Shown: positions 18,141-25,457 of the stretch, one piece after another
How positions within the stretch are numbered: the first letter of the stretch is position 1
Layout of the letters: each line of letters starts with the position of its first letter
Origin: Candidatus Poribacteria bacterium
Lineage (GTDB): Bacteria > Poribacteria > WGA-4E > WGA-3G
Length of the DNA: 64,000 nt
Assembly (NCBI GenBank): GCA_022825665.1
Contig: JAJDWI010000149.1
Location: 26,700 to 90,699, forward strand
Direction of reading: 5' to 3'
Translations under genes and position numbers: made by a program
The notes under the pieces: model-generated
What the model saw: the letters and a program-made list of their open reading frames with translations, nothing else
What the model was told of the DNA's origin: nothing
The model's database searches: none

Positions 18141-18860
18141 TCAAATTGACCAATATTTCCATAAATCTTCTGGAATTTCGTATCTAATCTCTTCACGACG
18201 TTTGTGATGGTACCGTGCGAATAATCCAATGCGAGGTATGTTTCTTATATTACCTGAACCTGTATGACACAGATATGCATGCCAAAGCACGACATCCCCT
18301 GCTGATGCAATAAATTCTTTGGGTCCTTCCGGTGATAAATCTGAAAAGACATGCCACCCCCAACCTTCTATGTCTGTGAAACTTCCATCAACCTGTTCTG
18401 GATATTTCAGGAAGTATTTATGTGTTGTCTTATGACTTTGGGGCCAAAATACGAATGCACCGCCACCTGGGTCAACATCGTATACATAAGTGGTTGCACC
18501 CATCATAAACGGACTCCATCCACCGGGACCATAAGCATCAATATGTCCACTACCCGGCATTTTCCATTCGTCATCAGGTTTTGGCCATCTAACAAGCGGC
18601 GAACCACCACCACCTGCAAACTGTCCACCACCCAATTGTTCAGTAATCTCTTGCATTGCAGGCAATTGACCGAACTGAGGGGAGAATCCAAAGTTTTGCA
18701 CAACATACTCGTCTGGCCATGTCTCTGGTGTATCTAAACTGGAATTGTAATGTTTCCAGATCTGTTCCCGCCATCCATCAATTATATCTGAATCAATAAG
18801 ATTTTCAAGTATTAAGTATCCATTCTCTTGAAAGAATTCAACTTGTTGTGTTGTGAGCAT
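18141..18860 (-). CDS. phytanoyl-CoA dioxygenase (PhyH) family protein
   Basis: A 239-residue Fe(II)/2-oxoglutarate-dependent oxygenase. The N-terminal FFQENGYLILENLI is typical. The metal-binding His-x-Asp is in GHIDAYGPGGW (about residue 107), the distal His in LWHAYLCHTGSGN (about 197), and the 2-oxoglutarate Arg in IPRIGLFARYH. PhyH proteins hydroxylate many small molecules and are abundant in Poribacteria-like and planctomycete genomes, so the substrate cannot be assigned. It lies 38 bp downstream of the radical SAM gene and upstream of a PCP_red protein. Confidence 0.9.
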   Translation of the reverse strand: MLTTQQVEFFQENGYLILENLIDSDIIDGWREQIWKHYNSSLDTPETWPDEYVVQNFGFSPQFGQLPAMQEITEQLGGGQFAGGGGSPLVRWPKPDDEWKMPGSGHIDAYGPGGWSPFMMGATTYVYDVDPGGGAFVFWPQSHKTTHKYFLKYPEQVDGSFTDIEGWGWHVFSDLSPEGPKEFIASAGDVVLWHAYLCHTGSGNIRNIPRIGLFARYHHKRREEIRYEIPEDLWKYWSI

Positions 18861-18898
18861 AATATCCTCTATTGTTGAGGTGCTGTAATAATACTAAA

Positions 18899-20203
18899 CT
18901 AACGTCGCGGTTTAAAGGAAGGAATACCTGTTTTATCAAACCGTTTTTTTACCGCTTTCATTAGTTCAGGTGTAATTTCACGATAACCGTGTTCACGAGC
19001 GTATTTTTCTACACTTTTTACAACCATGCCACGTGCAAATGAGGGAACACGTTTCAATCGGGTTTGTGCAGCATCATTCCATTGTAAATCGTAATCAGGT
19101 TCTGTACCAAATGCCGTTCGTTTTTCAAACTGAACAGGTTTCTGACCTGGTTGTCCCGGTTGGTATTCACAAGATTCATCTGCAGCGAGATAGTTACCAG
19201 TCGTTGCATAAGCGCGTGCTCTACATCCACCACATACTTCTCTGAATTCACATGCACCACATTTTCCTTGTAGCATATCACGATTGCGTAAGTCATGAAA
19301 TGTTTCCGATTCATTCCACAATTTGACAAAACTCTCATCTTTTAGATTACCGACACTGACGGGTAGATATGGACACGGTGTCAGTTCACCTTCAGGACTA
19401 ATGCGACAATAATAGATGCCACACGGACAAGTTCCACTTGGATAACCTTGAAGGAATGCTGAATCCGATTGTTGTTCATAAATAAAGCGTTTGTAATGTG
19501 GTGCACATTTTGCAGCAATGAGCATTTTTCCGCTATAATCTGCTTGCAATTGGAACATCGTTTCAAGCATTTTCTCGTATTGTGTTGGGGAAATATCCAT
19601 CACCGTTTTACCTCTTCCAGTGCGTACGAGAAAATAGAGATTTAGCACTTTCGCACCTAACTGATATGCGTATTCTACTATCTCAGGGATTTCGTCATAA
19701 TTCCATTGTGTAACTGATGTTTGAACGAGGAAGTCGAGTTGTGCCCGCTTGAGTGCTTCGATTCCACCCATTGTTGCTTTCCAAGCACCTTCCATTCCAC
19801 GAAACTTGTCGTGATTTGTAGGTTGAATAGAATCAAGACTTATCCCAGCACCCGTAACTCCGTGCTGTTGCATCTTTTCAACCACTTCGTCGTTTAGAAG
19901 TACTCCGTTTGTTCCCATGACGACAAGAAAACCTGTATCTGAAGCGTATTTTGAAATCTCCAGAATATCAGGTCTTAACAGAGGTTCACCACCGGTGAGT
20001 ATAAGAAGAATATGTGGATTGATTTCGGCTATTTCATCAATTACACGAAAACATTCGGATTGTGTCAACTCTGTATCTCTATGGTAGCCTTGTGGGAATT
20101 CGTTGGTATCTACGAATCCGGCAGGAAGATAACAGTGTGTGCATTTCAAATTGCACAATCTGGTGATATTCCATGAGACTGCTTGAACTTTTGTATTTTC
20201 CAT
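18899..20203 (-). CDS. radical SAM/SPASM protein with C-terminal PCP_red domain (NirJ/AhbD-like)
   Basis: 434 residues. The [4Fe-4S]-SAM motif C-x3-C-x2-C is in RLCNLKCTHCYLP (about residues 16-28). A SPASM-type C-terminal set of Cys follows (CGIYYCRISPEGELTPCPY near 270 and CGACEFREVCGGC near 320) and should bind auxiliary clusters. The last roughly 60 residues are a PCP_red domain (LKRVPSFARGMVVKSVEKYAREHGYREIT). The radical SAM part resembles heme-synthesis enzymes NirJ and AhbC/D and also peptide-modifying SPASM enzymes. A tetrapyrrole substrate would fit the PCP_red domain, but this is inference. Confidence 0.88.
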   Translation of the reverse strand: MENTKVQAVSWNITRLCNLKCTHCYLPAGFVDTNEFPQGYHRDTELTQSECFRVIDEIAEINPHILLILTGGEPLLRPDILEISKYASDTGFLVVMGTNGVLLNDEVVEKMQQHGVTGAGISLDSIQPTNHDKFRGMEGAWKATMGGIEALKRAQLDFLVQTSVTQWNYDEIPEIVEYAYQLGAKVLNLYFLVRTGRGKTVMDISPTQYEKMLETMFQLQADYSGKMLIAAKCAPHYKRFIYEQQSDSAFLQGYPSGTCPCGIYYCRISPEGELTPCPYLPVSVGNLKDESFVKLWNESETFHDLRNRDMLQGKCGACEFREVCGGCRARAYATTGNYLAADESCEYQPGQPGQKPVQFEKRTAFGTEPDYDLQWNDAAQTRLKRVPSFARGMVVKSVEKYAREHGYREITPELMKAVKKRFDKTGIPSFKPRR

Positions 20204-20662
20204 TTAATTTTTCAATAACAATGCAAGTATAAAAACAATTAATCCTGAGAAAAGTGTTAAATGACCAAAGACAGTGATATGAATTGGTATGATAACTTTG
20301 CTTTCTGGTTGTGTTGCTTCAAGATGTCGTCTAAATAAAGAACTGTATAGTCCCCAAAAGAGTGTCATAATACCGAATGCTGTTAACTTTGCACCGGAAT
20401 ATATCATATATTCGGTTTCGATTTTCATATCGTTATTCCAAGCAACTATAAAAATTACAATCCCACCTGTGAGTAAGATAATATTTATTACCACTCTGAT
20501 TAGATGGCGAAATCGGTTGTGAATTGCCAATAGGTCTTGCGCTGGTAGGTTTTTCCGAACTATTGGCATTGCAATCAAGGTTGAAAAGACCACACCTCCG
20601 AACCATATTATTACCGCTATGAGATGGGTATATCGAATTAAAAGTTCAACAAACGTCCGCAT
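20204..20662 (-). CDS. four-helix membrane protein, CopD-like
   Basis: 152 residues with four clear transmembrane segments (about 8-28, 55-75, 85-105 and 130-150). The first helix carries the pattern YTHLIAVIIWFGGVVF, which resembles the His-containing first helix of CopD-type and related small heme or copper membrane proteins. Its stop is directly followed by the start of the radical SAM gene, so the two are an operon. A role in heme or copper handling is possible but not shown. Confidence 0.65.
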   Translation of the reverse strand: MRTFVELLIRYTHLIAVIIWFGGVVFSTLIAMPIVRKNLPAQDLLAIHNRFRHLIRVVINIILLTGGIVIFIVAWNNDMKIETEYMIYSGAKLTAFGIMTLFWGLYSSLFRRHLEATQPESKVIIPIHITVFGHLTLFSGLIVFILALLLKN

Positions 20663-20698
20663 TGTCTGTTTTTTATTGTATTAAGTTTAGTTCTAATA

Positions 20699-21013
20699 TT
20701 ATATATGTTCAGATTTCTCATAGAAGTTTACACCCACATGTTCAATTTGCGCAACCATGTCCGGATTTCCTATCTGACTGAAAACAGATAAGTCAATCGT
20801 ATAGGGTAAAAGTAGATCATCAATATCGGTGTCAATTTTAGAGAGTACGCTGTGTGTTAGCCCTTCGCCGCAGAGGGTTAAGTCAATGTCAGAACCGTTT
20901 CTATATGTGCCTATGGCACGTGAACCGTACAAAATCGCCTTTTCAATCTGCGGATATTGCTTGAAAACGGTGTGTATTTTTTTAAGGGTTCGGTCTGATA
21001 AACCGTATTTCAT
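20699..21013 (-). CDS. MNT-type nucleotidyltransferase, antitoxin of HEPN/MNT pair
   Basis: 104 residues of the minimal nucleotidyltransferase (DNA polymerase beta) fold. The signature GSRAIGTYRNGSDIDL (about residues 30-45) has both metal-binding Asp, and a third lies in TIDLSVF near 73. It overlaps the HEPN gene by 4 bp. In characterised HEPN/MNT modules this protein neutralises the HEPN toxin by nucleotidylation. It corresponds to the HI0073-type partner. Confidence 0.9.
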   Translation of the reverse strand: MKYGLSDRTLKKIHTVFKQYPQIEKAILYGSRAIGTYRNGSDIDLTLCGEGLTHSVLSKIDTDIDDLLLPYTIDLSVFSQIGNPDMVAQIEHVGVNFYEKSEHI

Positions 21014-21423
21014 TGTGTCTCTTCCTGTTTTAAAAGATCTATTTTTTCCAATAACGTCTCAAACTCGGAGAAATATATATTGAGAATTGCCGAAACTACT
21101 TCTTCTGCGGTATCCTCGTTACAGGTATGAGTAGTTAGATTGCGGTGACGAATCATTTCCATCCAAGCATCTCCGTTTTCAATTATTCCTTCTTTAAAAG
21201 CTGCACGAGTTGTGTCCCTTGAACCGTACAACTTAAAATCTTGTGCTTGCAGAAAATCTTTTAGTGTATTCCACGCTAATTCATGGGTGTATACAAATCC
21301 TTGTGCTTCTAAATCTGAAAGTTCTCGATGTCGTGCCAGTTCCACTGCTTCTTTTAGTCTCGAAAACGCCTTACGAAAACTATCAGATCTCTGTGTCCAA
21401 CGAATGTTATGATGGTTCTTCAT
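21010..21423 (-). CDS. HEPN-domain protein, HI0074-type toxin of HEPN/MNT pair
   Basis: 137 residues, all helical, of the nucleotidyltransferase substrate-binding (HI0074) family. The R-x4-H RNase signature of HEPN toxins is present as RNLTTH near residue 93. FVYTHELAWNTLKDFL (about 43-58) and GSRDTTRAAFKEG (about 68-80) are typical of the family. It is encoded first, with the MNT gene overlapping its end. This is a usual toxin-antitoxin order and is often located in accessory DNA; repeats lie immediately upstream. Confidence 0.88.
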   Translation of the reverse strand: MKNHHNIRWTQRSDSFRKAFSRLKEAVELARHRELSDLEAQGFVYTHELAWNTLKDFLQAQDFKLYGSRDTTRAAFKEGIIENGDAWMEMIRHRNLTTHTCNEDTAEEVVSAILNIYFSEFETLLEKIDLLKQEETQ

Positions 21424-21500
21424 ATGCTCTTATAATATTTTCACCCTTGAATAACTTAATCTTTATTTATAGTAAACATTGAAATTAAAGAGACACATTT

Positions 21501-21590
21501 CCGTAGGAGCGATCTCCGAATCGCGACGAAGCACACTGATAGTCGGGAACCGGAGTTCCCTCCCGCCAAATGCCATACGCGCATTTGGCG
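21501..21590. repeat. cluster of REP-like hairpins
   Basis: Three perfect inverted repeats follow one another: GCGAT/ATCGC (21509-21524), GGGAAC/GTTCCC (21545-21560) and CGCCAAATGC/GCATTTGGCG (21564-21590). They are GC-rich against an AT-rich background and begin with CGTAGGAGCGA. This is the look of dispersed extragenic palindromes. They sit just upstream of the HEPN/MNT operon. Confidence 0.6.
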
Positions 21591-21635
21591 TTGATTCACA
21601 ACTCAAAATGTCCTGTTAATTCTAAAGTTCACTAT

Positions 21636-21682
21636 AGTTGTTTTTAGTTGTTTTTTAGTTGTTTTTTAGTTGTTTTTGGTCA
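21636..21682. repeat. short tandem repeat, 10-11 bp unit
   Basis: AGTTG recurs at 21636, 21646, 21657 and 21668, separated by runs of T, giving about four copies of a TTTTTTAGTTG unit. The unit is too short and uneven to be CRISPR. It may be slippage-prone DNA in the upstream region of the HEPN/MNT operon. Confidence 0.6.
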
Positions 21683-21860
21683 AGTGTTCTCGATCCTGTA
21701 GTGGTATGGGTTTAAGTCGTTCTTTTTTCTTAATGGAAATTAAAAAAAACAACTAAAAGCAAGTTTTTTTTAGTTTTTGTGTTTTTGAGAATTTCGTTTT
21801 GAATTTGGCTGATTGTCGTTGGATTCCTCGGTTTTGTAAGTTATGTATTGGATGTTGGGT

Positions 21861-21986
21861 TATATTATACTTGATGGTCGTTTGGTTTTGTAGTGTTATT
21901 GCGTTTGATAACAATATATATCCAATATGTTTGATGTCAATTTCAGTTTTCAGTATTGTCTGAACCGGGATTTTCATGATAAGATG
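21861..21986 (-). repeat. degenerate copy of the element seen at 63.4-63.8 kb
   Basis: Read on the - strand, 21938-21861 matches 63725-63800: 23 identical bases, then a 33-base spacer of lower identity, then 15 identical bases. Just outside it, 21957-21986 on the + strand begins TGTCTGAACCGGGAT and resembles one terminal inverted repeat of the element at 63435-63596. The remainder of the 21424-22190 gap holds no supported gene. Confidence 0.6.
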
Positions 21987-22190
21987 TCGCTCTTACAGAA
22001 GAAAGATTACCGATCAACAACAAAGGTTAAATCCAGTAATGGGAAATTATTTATTAAAATTGGTATAATATGATTGTTTGATGGCATTTATGATAAATAT
22101 ACAGTATTATCAATTATATCAACTATATGTAAAATATAATATAACACATACATTATCGTTTGTCAAATTCTTCTCTCTGTAAATATCTGA

Positions 22191-22727
22191 TTAGAACTGC
22201 GCGGGGAAGTTTCCGCGTGCAGCGTCCATCACTTCACCAGTAATTTCGGAATGTCCGTTATCTTTTGCAAAACTTTCAATCCCCATCTTTGCCATTGGAC
22301 GGACAAAACTGGGTATACGTTCTAATCTTTCAAGTGCTTCGGGTGTCCATTTTAAACCTGATGTTTCTGGTTCAGGCGTAGGTTCAGAATTTTCATCAAA
22401 GGCATCGGAGATTACAGAGGTGAAAGGACATTTTCCACCTTCAGCAGTTTCACCATTTGTAACTTCTGATGATATGTTTGTAAATGAATCCTTCTTTGCT
22501 GTCTCTAACTGTGAACGCACCATCTGCATCGGTTGTACTGCTTCATTGTTACCACCAAGTTTCAGGTCCAAAGATTTTAGCATTTGTGTCTCAGATGGAT
22601 TAAGGTACATTGCTATTTCAGTGAAACATTCTGGACATTCAAAAACTGCTGTGACGGAACCTTGTTCAGGACGAGTTACGTCCTTAAATTTCATCGCTGT
22701 GTCGCAGTCTATACATAAGAATTTCAT
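22191..22727 (-). CDS. zinc-ribbon protein with C-terminal PCP_red domain
   Basis: 178 residues. Two Cys-x-x-Cys pairs near the N-terminus (CIDC near residue 4 and CPEC near 31) form a zinc-ribbon-like knot. A low-complexity acidic linker follows. A PCP_red domain (WTPEALERLERIPSFVRPMA then ITGEVMDAARGNF) closes the protein at about 125-178. It precedes nothing on its strand for nearly 800 bp and lies 50 bp downstream of the Mrp gene. A metal or Fe-S related role is suggested by context only. Confidence 0.75.
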   Translation of the reverse strand: MKFLCIDCDTAMKFKDVTRPEQGSVTAVFECPECFTEIAMYLNPSETQMLKSLDLKLGGNNEAVQPMQMVRSQLETAKKDSFTNISSEVTNGETAEGGKCPFTSVISDAFDENSEPTPEPETSGLKWTPEALERLERIPSFVRPMAKMGIESFAKDNGHSEITGEVMDAARGNFPAQF

Positions 22728-22777
22728 TGTTTAGTCTCCATATCATTAAAGGTAAAGTCAAAAAGCAGTTACTTATA

Positions 22778-23659
22778 TCAGGTATTAAAGAAATTTTGAA
22801 TTTTATGTGCAATTTCTGTGATTGCTTTGGTTGCTGGTGTATCAGGATATTCACTCAGATAAGGTGTCCCGCTGTCGTTACTAAGTGATAGTTTTGGATC
22901 GAAAGGGATTCTCCCTAATCTTATTTCGTCAAACACATGGTCAGGTGTATTCTGTGGAGAAAAAAGTGGTTCAGGTTCACCACAATGTTTACACACATAG
23001 TAAGCCATGTTTTCAACAACTCCGATCATCGGTACCTTTAGAATGTCTCTCGCCATTGTAATAGACTTTTTGACAATCAGGTGTGAAACTTCTGAAGGGA
23101 TTGTAACGACGACCACTCCACCGAGATTTGGTATAAGTTCAACCACATTTGGTAAACGATCTGATCCTGGTGGTAAATCAAGGAGAAGGTAATCCAAATC
23201 ACCCCATTCAGTGTCTCCAATGAATTCTCGTAGTGCACCTACCTCCATTGTGGTTCGCCAAGTGAAAGCATCCTTTTGCGTTTGTGCATTCCACATAACA
23301 GGTGCATCATCTTCCGCTAAAAGCAGATCCATAGAGATTATCTTTGTACCGAGAAGAGAGGTTGCTGGTAGGATACCTGACTTAGTATATTCAAGTGTTA
23401 TGTTACGAACACCCATCATTTTTGCAATTGAAGGTCCGTTGATGTCAGCATCTACAATACCAACCGAATACCCTTTCAGCGTGAGTGCAGTAGCAAGATT
23501 AGTAGTTATTGCACTCTTACCAACACCCCCTTTTCCGCTCATGACAGCGATCGTATGTTTAACTGATGACAGGCGTTTACTGAGTCGGTTTGCTTGGGCA
23601 GTTACCTGACCGATTATATTTGAACCAGCATCATCCGGCAGTTCTTTGTAGCTTTTCAC
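22778..23659 (-). CDS. Mrp/ApbC family Fe-S cluster carrier ATPase
   Basis: 293 residues of the Mrp/NBP35 P-loop family that carries and delivers Fe-S clusters. The deviant Walker A motif is SGKGGVGKSAITTN (about residues 42-55), the switch region is DADINGPS (about 72-80), and the Cys-x-x-Cys cluster-binding motif lies in YYVCKHCGEPEP near 218. The N-terminal DUF59 domain of longer Mrp proteins is absent. GTG 23659 overlaps the stop of the PQQ-propeller gene by 4 bp. Its place among PCP_red, rubredoxin-like and radical SAM proteins points to Fe-S maturation for them. Confidence 0.92.
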   Translation of the reverse strand: MKSYKELPDDAGSNIIGQVTAQANRLSKRLSSVKHTIAVMSGKGGVGKSAITTNLATALTLKGYSVGIVDADINGPSIAKMMGVRNITLEYTKSGILPATSLLGTKIISMDLLLAEDDAPVMWNAQTQKDAFTWRTTMEVGALREFIGDTEWGDLDYLLLDLPPGSDRLPNVVELIPNLGGVVVVTIPSEVSHLIVKKSITMARDILKVPMIGVVENMAYYVCKHCGEPEPLFSPQNTPDHVFDEIRLGRIPFDPKLSLSNDSGTPYLSEYPDTPATKAITEIAHKIQNFFNT

Positions 23660-24942
23660 TCTTCGCTTTTTACTATGTTGCTTATGGCATATAAAGCATC
23701 ATAACTCCGCAAGTATAAAGTGCCATTTACTATTACTGGTGATGCTGCGACGGTCTCTCCGATGGTATTGGTAGCAACGATTTCAAAATCGCGTCCAGCT
23801 TTAACAACATTTACTACACCATCTCGGGCAGTTAAATAGATGTTACCATTTGCATAGACAGGAGAAGAACGATGTCGGTGGTTATGTGTCCGTTCCTCAT
23901 AAAGTTTCTCTCCTGTTTTGGCATCAAGACAGATAAGAACACCGTTTTCTCTGCACAGATAGACGAGACCGTCGTGAATGAGTGGAGATGGTACGTCTGG
24001 TGTTCCTCGTTGTAGTTTCCAAATTTGGAATTCAGTGTCGGTTATATCACCTTTTCCTGCTGGGTCTAAACCCAGAACTGGACCATTTTTTGCAGATGGC
24101 ACTACAATAAGTCCTTCAGCAACTACAGGGGAAGCAACGAGACGGAACGCAGGATTATATCTTTCATGTGAATTTAATCCTCCACATCGCCATATTTCAC
24201 TACCATCTTCAAGATTATGTGCTGTAACATAATCTGCTCCGTGTACTACGATGAATTCGTGCTTAGAATCACAGTACAGGATAGTTGATGTATATGCTTG
24301 TTCCGACTCTCTTCTGGCATCACTCTCTCTTTCATGTTTCCATATCTCATTACCAGTCATTTTGTCAAGTGCCAAGACCAACCAAGCATTGCTGTGAATT
24401 AGTTGAATATAAAGTCTATCTTTATATAATAATGGAGATGTGGACATGATAAAGTATAAGCTAAAACTACCATAACGTTCTTCAAGGTTTGTTTTCCAAA
24501 TTGGATTTCCCTGAAGGTCATGGCAAGCGAGATCACCCGAACCAAGAAACGTCCAAACATATTTACCATCAGTTGTTGGAGATGGTGCAGCATTGTTGAC
24601 TTCATCACCGCGTTTTGTCCGGTTCCCTGTTGATAACACTCGTTTCCATTGTTCCTCACCATCTGTGTTAATACACATTAATACTAAATCTTCTCCATCA
24701 GCACAGGTAAGGTATATATTATCATCCCAGACAACAGGTGTAGATGCACCTTCGCCCGGTAGAGGGAATCGCCATTTGACATTTTCTGTTTGACTCCAAT
24801 TGATAGGCACATTTGTTTCTTGACTAATACCGTCGTTATTTGGTCCCCTCCATTGGTGCCAATTTTCAGCAAATCCATAACTAATTATCATTAGAGACAT
24901 AAGTAGGAAAATCAACGTAATTTTAAAAATATGTTTATGCAT
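23656..24942 (-). CDS. exported PQQ-like beta-propeller protein
   Basis: 428 residues with a signal peptide (about 1-25) and repeated beta-propeller blades of the pyrrolo-quinoline-quinone type, recognisable by STPVVWDDNIYLTC, WTFLGSGDLACHDLQG and SSPVYANGNIYLTARDG. It opens with WHQWRGPNNDGIS, the hallmark of planctomycete-type outer-membrane beta-propeller proteins. No PQQ-binding dehydrogenase residues can be assigned, so it is more likely a binding or scaffold protein than an enzyme. It is translationally coupled to the Mrp gene. Confidence 0.85.
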   Translation of the reverse strand: MHKHIFKITLIFLLMSLMIISYGFAENWHQWRGPNNDGISQETNVPINWSQTENVKWRFPLPGEGASTPVVWDDNIYLTCADGEDLVLMCINTDGEEQWKRVLSTGNRTKRGDEVNNAAPSPTTDGKYVWTFLGSGDLACHDLQGNPIWKTNLEERYGSFSLYFIMSTSPLLYKDRLYIQLIHSNAWLVLALDKMTGNEIWKHERESDARRESEQAYTSTILYCDSKHEFIVVHGADYVTAHNLEDGSEIWRCGGLNSHERYNPAFRLVASPVVAEGLIVVPSAKNGPVLGLDPAGKGDITDTEFQIWKLQRGTPDVPSPLIHDGLVYLCRENGVLICLDAKTGEKLYEERTHNHRHRSSPVYANGNIYLTARDGVVNVVKAGRDFEIVATNTIGETVAASPVIVNGTLYLRSYDALYAISNIVKSEE

Positions 24943-25011
24943 GATAATTCTCCATATTCAGAGAACCTTGTTAGGGTTCGTTTTTAATTTATGTGTCTCG
25001 TGTACGGCAAA

Positions 25012-25440
25012 TCAGCGAATTTCATCGGTCCATATACCTCGGTCATGACCGTTCCACTGATAAGGCACTATTTTTGACAACGTGCCAATATCGTATTCAG
25101 GAAACTTAAATCCATCCTCAATAACATAACCTTCGTTTGTATAAATTGGAAATTTTTGTTTAGTGAGAGAAGTAATAGGATCAATCTCAATCCACACATC
25201 AAGTTCACCAAGAACTGTTTTATAGAAAAAATCAGCAGAATGGCTCTCATGCTTAAGTATCATGATCGTCCCAGATTGTTTTTCCTCTCCGTTTGGTGAA
25301 CGGACTGTTAAAGCAATTAATAGATCTTCTGATGGCGGAGGGTTTGACTGTAATTTAAACCACAGACCGTGTGTTGAACCTTCGGCTGCACCTTCATTTG
25401 GTCCAAGGATTTGGAATGAAATCGTCGGAATTGTCTTCAT
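25012..25440 (-). CDS. hypothetical protein, 142 residues
   Basis: An unrecognised soluble protein without a signal peptide, mostly beta-rich (SFQILGPNEGAAEGSTHGLWFKLQ and DLLIALTVRSPNGEEKQSGTIM), ending in GHDRGIWTDEIR. ATG 25440 has GGAG upstream. It lies 17 bp downstream of the USP/PCP_red gene and is probably cotranscribed with it. Confidence 0.65.
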   Translation of the reverse strand: MKTIPTISFQILGPNEGAAEGSTHGLWFKLQSNPPPSEDLLIALTVRSPNGEEKQSGTIMILKHESHSADFFYKTVLGELDVWIEIDPITSLTKQKFPIYTNEGYVIEDGFKFPEYDIGTLSKIVPYQWNGHDRGIWTDEIR

Positions 25441-25457
25441 TTTATTTCTCCGACTTA

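Noticed and set aside
21636..21682. Possible CRISPR or origin iterons
   Set aside because: Units of 10-11 bp without spacers; no cas genes or dnaA boxes seen.
21753..21977. 74-codon - strand frame
   Set aside because: It overlaps the degenerate repeat shared with 63.7 kb and has no ribosome site; the similar peptide at 63613-63876 is also a repeat by-product.
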